From the NCBI GenBank assembly GCA_031392945.1, contig JANMVT010000286.1:1-28933 (forward strand): 28,933 nucleotides of DNA, written 5' to 3'. Under the pieces are notes generated by a model, which worked only from the letters and a program-made list of their open reading frames with translations, had not been told where the DNA came from and ran no database searches. The DNA is from JANYCG01 sp031392945 (GTDB taxonomy: Bacteria; Pseudomonadota; Gammaproteobacteria; Burkholderiales; Burkholderiaceae_C). Below are positions 6,663 to 14,361 of this stretch, one piece after another; position 1 is the stretch's first letter; every line of letters begins with the position of its first letter. Made by a program: the position numbers and the translations under genes.

Positions 6663-8150
6663 TCAGGTGCCCAGCATTTGCGACACGGCCCGGGCGCAAA
6701 GCGACATCAAGCCGCTGGGCACGATGCCCAGAATCAGCACCAGGGCGCCATTGATCGACAGCACCGTGCGCACATCGGCCGACGCGGACACTGTGCTGGC
6801 GGTGATGGGTTCGTCAAAGTACATCACCTTGACGACCCGCAGGTAATAGAAAGCGCCGACAAGGGACATCATCACTGCGAAAATGGCAAGGCCGACATGC
6901 ACCGGCTGCCCGGACGCAATCAGCGCCTGCAACACCGACAGTTTGGCGTAGAACCCGACCATGGGCGGAATGCCGGCCAGCGAAAACATGCAAACTGCCA
7001 TGATGGCGGCGTACAGGGGGCTGCGCTGGTTCAGGCCGGCGAAGTCCGAGATTTCCTCGCTTTCGAAGCCATTCCGCGCCAGCAGCAGGATGATGCCGAA
7101 ACTCGCCAGCGTGGTCAGCACGTAAGTGATGACGTAGAACATGGAAGAACTGTAGGCATTGGTCGTTGAATGGATATTGCCATTGACCACGCCTGACATC
7201 AGGCCCAGCAGGACAAAACCCATTTGCGAGATGGTGGAGAACGCCAGCATGCGCTTGAGGTTGGTTTGCGCGATGGCAGCCAGGTTGCCAATGAACAGGG
7301 ACCCGATGCTCAGGACCATCAGCATTTGCTGCCAATCCAGCGCCAGCGGCAACATGCCTTCAACCAGCAGGCGGATGCAAATGGCGAATGCAGCCAGTTT
7401 GGGCGCGCCGCCAATGAGCAGGGTCACCACGGTGGGCGCGCCCTGGTAGACGTCTGGAATCCACATGTGAAACGGCACCACGCCGAGTTTGAAAGCCAAA
7501 CCCGCGACCACAAAAACCAGGCCAAAGACCAGCACGCGGTGGTCCACATTGCCTGATTTGATCGCTTCGAACACCTGGTTCACGTTCAAGGAACCGGTCG
7601 CACCATACATCATGGACAGGCCATAAAGCAAAAAGCCGGAGGCCATGGCGCCCAGCACAAAATATTTCATGGCCGCCTCGGTCGCGGTCGCGTTGTCGCG
7701 GCGCAGCGCCACCAGGGCGTAGCTGGACAGGGTGAGCAGTTCCAGGCCCATGTAGATCACAAGGAAGTTGTTGCCCGAGATCATGACGAACATGCCCAGC
7801 AGCGCGAACATGGAGAGCGAGAACAATTCGCCGCCGCGCATCATGTCGCGGCTGGCAGCATAGGGGCGGCCATAGACCAGGGAGACCATGACCGCGACCG
7901 TGGCGAAGCATTTGAGCCAGTTGCCCATCTGGTCGCTCACCACCATGTTGCCGAAACCATAAACGGTTGCGCCGCCGCTGGCGTACATCGCCTGCAGCAG
8001 GGCCACAAGCGCCAGCGTGGCGAGCGTCAACACGTAGGTCAGCGTGCGCTGTGGGCTCTTCACCCCCAAATCAATCAGGGCAATGGCACACGCCATCGTC
8101 ACCAAGATGAGCTCCGGGTAAACCGTGATCCAACTGAGTTTGTCTATCAT
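6663..8150 (-). CDS. nuoN: NADH-quinone oxidoreductase subunit N
   Basis: A 495-residue polytopic protein, one of the three antiporter-like proton-pumping subunits of complex I. The start MIDKLSWITVYPELILV is usual for betaproteobacterial NuoN, and the length is near the family's 480-500. Family landmarks include the helix with the buried Glu (FLVIYMGLELLTLSSYALVA), the Lys-bearing KYFVLGAMASGFLLYG, FHMWIPDVYQGAPT at the broken helix, and NLKRMLAFSTISQMGFVLLG. It is inserted in the cytoplasmic membrane next to NuoM and NuoK. It is the last nuo gene, 42 nt after nuoM, followed by the DUF2818 gene. No frameshift or missing block is seen. Confidence 0.97.
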   Translation of the reverse strand: MIDKLSWITVYPELILVTMACAIALIDLGVKSPQRTLTYVLTLATLALVALLQAMYASGGATVYGFGNMVVSDQMGNWLKCFATVAVMVSLVYGRPYAASRDMMRGGELFSLSMFALLGMFVMISGNNFLVIYMGLELLTLSSYALVALRRDNATATEAAMKYFVLGAMASGFLLYGLSMMYGATGSLNVNQVFEAIKSGNVDHRVLVFGLVFVVAGLAFKLGVVPFHMWIPDVYQGAPTVVTLLIGGAPKLAAFAICIRLLVEGMLPLALDWQQMLMVLSIGSLFIGNLAAIAQTNLKRMLAFSTISQMGFVLLGLMSGVVNGNIHSTTNAYSSSMFYVITYVLTTLASFGIILLLARNGFESEEISDFAGLNQRSPLYAAIMAVCMFSLAGIPPMVGFYAKLSVLQALIASGQPVHVGLAIFAVMMSLVGAFYYLRVVKVMYFDEPITASTVSASADVRTVLSINGALVLILGIVPSGLMSLCARAVSQMLGT

Positions 8151-8165
8151 TGCCTGGTCTCTTGT

Positions 8166-8200
8166 TTCAATTCACGTCAACAGCTTGACAGTTCAATTCA
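8166..8200. repeat. Small hairpin flanked by direct repeats in the nuoM-nuoN gap
   Basis: A 5-bp inverted repeat with a 4-nt loop (GTCAA-CAGC-TTGAC, 8176-8189) is flanked by the 9-bp direct repeat TTCAATTCA at 8166-8174 and 8192-8200. The right copy overlaps the nuoM stop. It may be a weak RNA hairpin between two membrane-protein cistrons. No run of U follows, so it is not a terminator. Confidence 0.4.
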
Positions 8201-9668
8201 ATTTCGAAGTGGCGACATGCTTGAGCAACTCGGCGACCGAGGTGTCCATCACGTCGGTAAATGGCTTGGGGTAGATGCCCATGTACAACACGGCGACGGC
8301 CAGCAAGGCCAACATCAGAAACTCCCGTGCATTGATGTCCGAAAGGGCCTTGACATCGTCGTTGGCGACCGGCCCGAGGTAAACGCGTTTGTACATCCAC
8401 AGGGTGTACGCCGCGCCGAATACCAGGGCGCTGGCCGCCGCGAAACCGAGCCAGAAATTGGCCTTGACCGCGCCCAGGATCACCATCCACTCACCGACAA
8501 AGCCTGCCGTGGCCGGCAAACCGCAATTGGCCATGGCAAACAGCAGGGCAAACGCCGCGAACTTGGGCATGGTGTTGACCACCCCGCCGTAACTGGCGAT
8601 TTCCCGCGAGTGAACCCGGTCATACAGGACACCGATGCACAGAAACATGGCGCCCGACACAAAGGCGTGCGCGATCATCTGCACCAGGCCGCCGGACACG
8701 CCCAGATCGTTGAAGATGAAGAAACCCAGGGTGACGAAGCCCATGTGCGCCACCGAAGAATAGGCCACCAGCTTCTTCATGTCTTCCTGGACCATCGCGA
8801 CCAGGCCAACGTACACCACCGCGATCAGGGACAGCGCGATCATGAGCCAGGCCCATTCGTGCGCCGCATCAGGCGCAATGGGCATGGAAAACCGCAGGAA
8901 GCCATAAGCGCCCAACTTGAGCATGATGGCTGCCAGTACCGCCGAGCCGCCGGTCGGGGCTTCGACGTGCACGTCGGGCAGCCAGGTGTGCACCGGCCAC
9001 ATCGGCACTTTCACGGCAAACGCCGCGAAGAAGGCGAAAAACACCAGGGTCTGGGTTGTGCCACTCAGGGGGAGCTTGTGCCAGGTGGCAATGTCGAAAC
9101 TGCCGCCCGACTTGGTGTACAAGAAGATCAGGGCGATCAGCAGCAGCAACGAGCCAAGCAGCGTGTACAGGAAAAACTTGAACGCGGCATAAATCTTGTT
9201 GGGCCCGCCCCAGATGCCGATGATGAGGTACATCGGAATCAGGGTGGCCTCGAAGAACACGTAAAACAGCAGGCCGTCCAGGGCGCAGAACACGCCGATC
9301 ATCGAGCCGCTCAAGATCAGGAAGGCGCCCATGTACTGGTTGACACGGCGCGTGATGACTTCCCAGCCCGCGATGATCACCACCACATTGATGAAGGCCG
9401 TGAGCACGACAAACCAAAGCGAGATGCCGTCAACGCCCAGGTGGTAGTTGACATTGAATCGCTCGATCCATGGGGCCTTTTCAACAAACTGCATGGCGGC
9501 CGTGCCGAGCTTGAAGTCAAAGTACAGCGGCAGCGTCACCAGAAAGCTGATGAGGGCGCCGATCAGCGCGACCCAACGCACGGAGCGCGCCTGGTCATCC
9601 CGGCCCAAGGCCAGCAACACGACGCCAAATGCGATTGGCGTCCAGACAGCCAGGCTCAACAAACCCAT
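8193..9668 (-). CDS. nuoM: NADH-quinone oxidoreductase subunit M
   Basis: A 491-residue antiporter-like membrane subunit of complex I, with 13-14 predicted helices. Visible family landmarks are YHLGVDGISLWFVVLTAF, FYVFFEATLIPMYLIIGIWG (with the conserved Glu), IYAAFKFFLYTLLGS (conserved Lys in the pump channel), KVPMWPVHTWLPDVHVEAP at the discontinuous helix, and MKKLVAYSSVAHMGFVTLG. Together with NuoL and NuoN it forms the distal proton-pumping arm. It starts 24 nt after nuoL. Length and motifs are normal, and the start ATG gives the expected MGLLSLAVWTP N-terminal helix. Confidence 0.97.
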   Translation of the reverse strand: MGLLSLAVWTPIAFGVVLLALGRDDQARSVRWVALIGALISFLVTLPLYFDFKLGTAAMQFVEKAPWIERFNVNYHLGVDGISLWFVVLTAFINVVVIIAGWEVITRRVNQYMGAFLILSGSMIGVFCALDGLLFYVFFEATLIPMYLIIGIWGGPNKIYAAFKFFLYTLLGSLLLLIALIFLYTKSGGSFDIATWHKLPLSGTTQTLVFFAFFAAFAVKVPMWPVHTWLPDVHVEAPTGGSAVLAAIMLKLGAYGFLRFSMPIAPDAAHEWAWLMIALSLIAVVYVGLVAMVQEDMKKLVAYSSVAHMGFVTLGFFIFNDLGVSGGLVQMIAHAFVSGAMFLCIGVLYDRVHSREIASYGGVVNTMPKFAAFALLFAMANCGLPATAGFVGEWMVILGAVKANFWLGFAAASALVFGAAYTLWMYKRVYLGPVANDDVKALSDINAREFLMLALLAVAVLYMGIYPKPFTDVMDTSVAELLKHVATSKLN

Positions 9669-9692
9669 TTTTATAGTTCTCCAGAAACAGTA

Positions 9693-11744
9693 TTATTTGA
9701 GCCAGACGAAATACGTCATGAGCACAAAAATTCCAAGAATCATCGCCAAAGCGTAGTGGTAGAGGTAGCCGGTTTGGGCCCAGCGCACCACACCGGACAC
9801 CGCGCCGACCACTTTCCATGAGCCGTTGACCAGGACGCCGTCGATCAAGGCCTGATCGCCGCCCTTCCACAAACCGACGCCCAATGCACGGGCGCCACGG
9901 GCCAGCACGTTTTCATTGAACCAGTCCATGTAGTATTTGTTTTCCAGCAGGGTGTAAATGGGTTGCACACGGGCCTTGATCGCGGCGGGCAAGGCCGGAT
10001 TGACCAAATACATATACCAAGCCAGTGCGACGCCCGCCAGAGCCAGCCAAAACGGCAAGCTGGTCAAGGCGTGCAAGGCCATGCCTGCCGGACCATGGAA
10101 TGCCTTGGCCAGTTCCAGCATGCCGGAGTGGCGGCTGATATCGACATAGATCGAATCGCCGAGCAAGTGCCCGAACAACATTGGGGTGATGGTCAAGTAG
10201 CCGATCACTACCGAGGGAATGGCAAGCAGGATCAAGGGCACGGTCACCACCCAGGGCGACTCATGCGGTTTGCCGTGCCTGTCGTCGTGGCCATGGGCGT
10301 CATGGCGGCCGTCCTTATGCTGGTCTGCGTCGTGCCCGTTATGGTGGTGTTCGGGGTTCTGGTCAAAGCGCTCCTTGCCGTGGAACACCAGAAAATACAT
10401 CCGGAATGAATAAAACGCGGTGACGAAGACTCCCGCGAGCACGGCAAAAGAAGCAAACCCGGCGCCCGCCAGATGGCTCTCATGCACGACTTCAATGATG
10501 CTGTCTTTCGAATAGAAACCGGCGAAAAACGGCGTTCCGATCAGCGCCAATGAACCCAGCAACGACGTGATCCAGGTAATTGGCATGTATTTGCGCAAGC
10601 CACCCATCCAGCGGATGTCCTGGTTGTGGTGCACACCCATGATGACCGAGCCCGCAGCAAGGAACAGCAGCGCTTTGAAAAAGGCATGGGTCATGAGGTG
10701 GAACACGGCCACCGAATAAGCCGATGCGCCCAAAGCCACCGTCATGTAACCCAATTGCGACAGCGTGGAATACGCGACAACACGCTTGATGTCGTTTTGG
10801 ATGATGCCCAGAAAACCCATGAACAAGGCGGTAATGGCGCCCACCACCATGACGACGCTCAGCGCCGTGTCGCTCATTTCGAACAGCGGCGACATGCGCG
10901 CCACCATGAAGATGCCCGCAGTCACCATGGTTGCCGCGTGGATCAGCGCAGAAATGGGCGTGGGGCCTTCCATCGAATCAGGCAGCCAGACGTGCAGCGG
11001 AAACTGGGCGGACTTGCCCATCGCGCCGATGAACAGGCAGATGCAGATTACTGTGATCAACATCCATTGGGTGCCGGGGAAGTTCAGTTGGCTGAGCTGG
11101 CCGACTTTGCCAAAAACCTCGGCATAGTTCAGCGACCCGGTGAAAGCGACGATCAGGCCAATGCCAAGAATGAAGCCGAAGTCGCCCACACGGTTCACCA
11201 GGAAAGCCTTCATGTTGGCGAAAATCGCGGTGGGTTTGTTGTACCAGAAGCCGATCAGCAAATACGACACCAGGCCCACCGCTTCCCAACCGAAGAACAG
11301 CTGAAGCAGGTTGTTGCTCATCACCAGCATCAGCATGGAGAAAGTGAACAGGGATATGTAGGCGAAAAACCGGTTGTAGCCGTCGTCCTCTTCCATGTAG
11401 CCGATGGTGTAGATGTGCACCATCAGGGACACAAAAGTCACCACGCACATCATCATCGCAGTCAGCCCGTCGATCAGGAAGCCGATTTCCATTTTGAGGC
11501 CGCCCACAACCATCCACGTGTAGATGGTTTCATTGAAGCGGGCGCCATCCGCCACAACGCTGTTGAGCGTCATGGCCGAGAGCCCGAAAGACAGCGAGAC
11601 GCCGAGAATCGTGATCCAGTGGGACGCACGCCGCCCTATCACGTTTCCGCCAAACGAGGTGCCCAGAACACCGGCCAAAATGGCGCCCGCCAGGGGCGCC
11701 AGCGCAATGGCCAGCAGGGTGGAGGAAGACAGGGTTTGACTCAT
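9693..11744 (-). CDS. nuoL: NADH-quinone oxidoreductase subunit L
   Basis: A 683-residue protein, the most distal proton-pumping subunit, which also carries the long lateral helix that clamps the membrane arm. Landmarks: FLIDGLTAMMMCVVTFVSLM, LLQLFFGWEAVGLVSYLLIG, FLVNRVGDFGFILGIG, QFPLHVWLPDSMEGPTPISA and IKRVVAYSTLSQLGYM. It is longer than E. coli NuoL (613). Part of the extra length is a His/Asp-rich hydrophilic loop at residues about 465-495 with ten His in 29 residues (starting EHHHNGHDADQHKDGRHDAH). I recall similar His-rich loops from other betaproteobacterial NuoL proteins, but their role is not known to me. The C-terminal helix ends LAMILGIFVLMTYFVWLK. It begins 4 nt after nuoK. Confidence 0.97.
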   Translation of the reverse strand: MSQTLSSSTLLAIALAPLAGAILAGVLGTSFGGNVIGRRASHWITILGVSLSFGLSAMTLNSVVADGARFNETIYTWMVVGGLKMEIGFLIDGLTAMMMCVVTFVSLMVHIYTIGYMEEDDGYNRFFAYISLFTFSMLMLVMSNNLLQLFFGWEAVGLVSYLLIGFWYNKPTAIFANMKAFLVNRVGDFGFILGIGLIVAFTGSLNYAEVFGKVGQLSQLNFPGTQWMLITVICICLFIGAMGKSAQFPLHVWLPDSMEGPTPISALIHAATMVTAGIFMVARMSPLFEMSDTALSVVMVVGAITALFMGFLGIIQNDIKRVVAYSTLSQLGYMTVALGASAYSVAVFHLMTHAFFKALLFLAAGSVIMGVHHNQDIRWMGGLRKYMPITWITSLLGSLALIGTPFFAGFYSKDSIIEVVHESHLAGAGFASFAVLAGVFVTAFYSFRMYFLVFHGKERFDQNPEHHHNGHDADQHKDGRHDAHGHDDRHGKPHESPWVVTVPLILLAIPSVVIGYLTITPMLFGHLLGDSIYVDISRHSGMLELAKAFHGPAGMALHALTSLPFWLALAGVALAWYMYLVNPALPAAIKARVQPIYTLLENKYYMDWFNENVLARGARALGVGLWKGGDQALIDGVLVNGSWKVVGAVSGVVRWAQTGYLYHYALAMILGIFVLMTYFVWLK

Positions 11745-11748
11745 GTTC

Positions 11749-12057
11749 TTAACCCTTGAGCGTGTTGAGTTCGTCCACGTTGATGCTGGACTTGTTGCGG
11801 AAAAGCTGCACCAGGATGGCCAGGCCGATGGCCGATTCAGCCGCCGCCACCGTCAGTATGAAAAACACAAATATCTGGCCATGCATGTCCTGCAGGTAAT
11901 AGGAAAACGCGACGAAATTCATGTTGACCGCCAGGAGCATCAACTCAATGGCCATCAGCAGAACTATCAGGTTTTTGCGGTTCAGAAAAATACCGATCAC
12001 GGAGAGCGCGAACAACATGGCCCCCAGCGTCAAGAAATGGCCCAATGTCAAACTCAT
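11749..12057 (-). CDS. nuoK: NADH-quinone oxidoreductase subunit K
   Basis: A 102-residue, three-helix membrane subunit that lies between NuoJ/A and NuoN in the proton path. It shows the expected LGHFLTLGAMLFALSVIGIF first helix, then NLIVLLMAIELMLLAVNMNF with the conserved Glu of helix 2, and FFILTVAAAESAIGLAILV with the Glu of helix 3. Both acidic residues are needed for pumping in studied enzymes. Length is exactly typical. Its start ATG overlaps the nuoJ stop by 4 nt (ATGA), and its stop is 4 nt before nuoL, so translation of the three cistrons is probably coupled. Confidence 0.97.
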   Translation of the reverse strand: MSLTLGHFLTLGAMLFALSVIGIFLNRKNLIVLLMAIELMLLAVNMNFVAFSYYLQDMHGQIFVFFILTVAAAESAIGLAILVQLFRNKSSINVDELNTLKG

Positions 12058-12704
12058 GCGTTCTTCTCCTCAGGCGCAGGCGCGGCTGACGGCGGGGCCA
12101 CCTTTGTCGCCTGCATTTTGAGCACGGTCATCCGGTCGGCGGCCTTGACCCGAACCTGGTCGGACGGACTGGTGTATTTGCTGTCCTTGCGCTGGCGCAA
12201 CGTCAGGGCGATGGCCGCGATCATGGCCACGAGCAGAATGACAGCGGCGATCTCCAGCGGGTAGACATACTGGGAATACAGCATCTTCCCCAATTCCTTG
12301 GTGTTTGAAAACTGCGGCGCGCTGACAGTGGCCACCACGGCCTTTGGCCCGTCTGTGTTGCGAAAGCCGCCCATGACCACGGCCGCCATTTCAAGCGCGA
12401 TGACGGCGCCCAGAGTGCCGGCGATCGGAAAATGTTTCCAGAACCCCTGGCGCAAGCTGTCCACATTGATGTCGAGCATCATCACGACAAACAGGAACAG
12501 CACCATGACCGCGCCCACGTACACCAGCACCAAAGTAATCGCCAAAAACTCGGCCTTCAACAAAATCCACAAGGCCGCCGCCTGCGCGAACGCCAGCACC
12601 AGATAGAGTGCAGCGTAAACCGGGTTGCGCGCCGTGATGACGCGAAACGAGGCAAACATCAGCACCGCCGAGAATAAATAGAAAAAGCCTGTCTTGATAT
12701 CCAT
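12054..12704 (-). CDS. nuoJ: NADH-quinone oxidoreductase subunit J
   Basis: A 216-residue membrane subunit with five predicted helices. The third is in the family's typical LVLVYVGAVMVLFLFVVMML segment, where conversion between a pi-bulge and a regular helix is linked to proton gating. The N-terminus FYLFSAVLMFASFRVITARN and the linker ARNPVYAALYLVLAF are standard. The C-terminal about 55 residues (from LRQRKDSKY to PAPEEKNA) form a soluble, Pro/Ala-rich tail. It starts 37 nt after nuoI, the largest gap between nuoB and nuoL, and overlaps nuoK by 4 nt. Confidence 0.95.
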   Translation of the reverse strand: MDIKTGFFYLFSAVLMFASFRVITARNPVYAALYLVLAFAQAAALWILLKAEFLAITLVLVYVGAVMVLFLFVVMMLDINVDSLRQGFWKHFPIAGTLGAVIALEMAAVVMGGFRNTDGPKAVVATVSAPQFSNTKELGKMLYSQYVYPLEIAAVILLVAMIAAIALTLRQRKDSKYTSPSDQVRVKAADRMTVLKMQATKVAPPSAAPAPEEKNA

Positions 12705-12741
12705 GAATTGGGTCTTTTAGGGACGTGGAATTGGCGGCGAA

Positions 12742-13263
12742 TCAGCGGTATTTGGCGTCCGCCGCGCGAGCGGCGGCGATTTCGCCCTCGTAACGGTCAC
12801 CGACCGCCAGCAACATCTCTTTGGTGAAGTACAGGTCGCCCCGTTTTTCGCCGTGGTATTCAAGGATGTGGGTCTCAACAATCGAATCGACCGGGCAACT
12901 CTCTTCACAGAAACCGCAAAAAATGCATTTGGTCAGATCGATGTCATAACGCGTGGTACGGCGCGAACCATCGTCACGAACCTCGGATTCAATGGTGATT
13001 GCCATCGCCGGGCACACCGCCTCGCACAATTTGCAGGCAATACAGCGTTCTTCACCGTTCTCATAACGTCGAAGCGCGTGCAGCCCCCGGAAGCGTGGGC
13101 TCAAGGGTGTTTTCTCCTCGGGGAACTGGATCGTGACTTTGCGGCGAAACGCGTATTTTCCGGTCAGGGCCAGTCCCTTGAAAAGCTCCACCAGCATAAA
13201 GCTCGATAGAAAATCCTTGAGGGAAAATGGCTGGGATTCAAGTGTTGACGTGTTGCTGGACAT
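12742..13263 (-). CDS. nuoI: NADH-quinone oxidoreductase subunit I (two [4Fe-4S], N6a/N6b)
   Basis: I chose the ATG at 13261-13263 (173 residues, MSSNTSTLESQPFSL). An upstream in-frame start would add only four residues. It is an 8Fe ferredoxin-like subunit of the hydrophilic arm, with an amphipathic N-terminal anchor (SLKDFLSSFMLVELFKGLAL). It passes electrons from NuoG to the NuoB N2 cluster. Both Cys motifs are intact: CIACKLCEAVCP with C74, C77, C80 and C84, and CIFCGFCEESCP with C113, C116, C119 and C123. The motif RFRGLHALRRYENGEE just before the first cluster is characteristic. It lies 12 nt after nuoH and 37 nt before nuoJ. Confidence 0.97.
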   Translation of the reverse strand: MSSNTSTLESQPFSLKDFLSSFMLVELFKGLALTGKYAFRRKVTIQFPEEKTPLSPRFRGLHALRRYENGEERCIACKLCEAVCPAMAITIESEVRDDGSRRTTRYDIDLTKCIFCGFCEESCPVDSIVETHILEYHGEKRGDLYFTKEMLLAVGDRYEGEIAAARAADAKYR

Positions 13264-13275
13264 AGCTGACTCCAA

Positions 13276-14361
13276 TTACTTCCAGATCGTGAACGAAGTT
13301 TGCATCCAGGCGCCGACTACGATCAGCCACACCAGTGTCAATGGAATGAAGATCTTCCAGCCCAGGCGCATGATCTGGTCATAACGGAAACGCGGCAGCG
13401 TTGCACGAATCCAGATGAATGAAGTCACCACCGCGCAGGTCTTGATGCCCAGCCAGATCCAGCCAGGAATCCAGTTCAAGAATGTGCTGTCCACCGGAGG
13501 CAGCCAGCCGCCCAGGAACATGATGGAAGCAAGCACGGACACCAGCCACATGTTGGCGTATTCCGCCAGGTAAAACATGGCATAGGACATGCCCGAATAT
13601 TCGACCATGTGCCCGGCGACAATTTCCGACTCGCCCTCCACCACGTCGAATGGGTGCCGGTTGGTTTCGGCCAGGCCAGAGATGATGTAAACCATGAAAA
13701 TTGGCAACAGGGGCAACCAGTTCCAGGACAGGAAATTCAGTCCCATCGCAGCGAACTGCCCTTTGCCCTGACCCGTCACGATGTCTGTCATGTTCATGCT
13801 TGATGAAATCATGAGAACTACGACCAGGCAAAAGCCCATGGCAATTTCATAACTGACCATTTGCGCAGACGCCCGCAGGGCGCCCAAAAACGCGTATTTT
13901 GAATTGGACGCCCAGCCCGCTATGACAACGCCATAAACTTCCATGGAGGTGATGGCCATGATGAAGAGGAGTCCGGCATTGACGTTGGCCAAGGCCGTCT
14001 CAGGCCCAAACGGAATGACCGCCCAGGCTGCCATGGCCGGCATGATCGTCAAAATCGGACCGAGCAGAAACAGGCCTTTGCTGGTTGCTGCAGCAGGGAT
14101 CAGGATTTCTTTGCCCAAGAGCTTGAGGGCATCGGCGATCGGCTGCAACAGCCCGAACGGCCCGACGCGATTGGGGCCAATGCGAATTTGAATCCAGCCA
14201 ATCACCTTGCGCTCCCACAAAGTGAGGTAGGCCACAGCACCCATCAACGGCGCTACGATGACAACAATCTTGATCAAAATCCACAGCACCGGCCAGGCCA
14301 GCACCGCCCACCACGACGCGTTGATCAGGCCCTGACCGAATGAAAAAATCGCGTCGATCAT
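13276..14361 (-). CDS. nuoH: NADH-quinone oxidoreductase subunit H
   Basis: A 361-residue, eight-helix membrane subunit that forms most of the ubiquinone chamber at the junction of the two arms. Visible family signatures are ERKVIGWIQIRIGPNRVGPF followed by GLLQPIADALKLLGKE in the first cytoplasmic loop, FMVYIISGLAETNRHPFDVV, and EGESEIVAGHMVEYSGMSYA with the conserved Glu cluster of the E-channel. The length is slightly above E. coli's 325, as usual in betaproteobacteria. The ATG overlaps the nuoG stop by 4 nt, and the stop is 12 nt before nuoI. Confidence 0.97.
   Translation of the reverse strand: MIDAIFSFGQGLINASWWAVLAWPVLWILIKIVVIVAPLMGAVAYLTLWERKVIGWIQIRIGPNRVGPFGLLQPIADALKLLGKEILIPAAATSKGLFLLGPILTIMPAMAAWAVIPFGPETALANVNAGLLFIMAITSMEVYGVVIAGWASNSKYAFLGALRASAQMVSYEIAMGFCLVVVLMISSSMNMTDIVTGQGKGQFAAMGLNFLSWNWLPLLPIFMVYIISGLAETNRHPFDVVEGESEIVAGHMVEYSGMSYAMFYLAEYANMWLVSVLASIMFLGGWLPPVDSTFLNWIPGWIWLGIKTCAVVTSFIWIRATLPRFRYDQIMRLGWKIFIPLTLVWLIVVGAWMQTSFTIWK

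Noticed and set aside
8217..9821. 534-codon open frame on the plus strand opposite nuoM
   Set aside because: It is His/Gln/Arg-rich with no family features, and exactly antisense to a perfect nuoM. Long antisense frames are common in high-GC genes.
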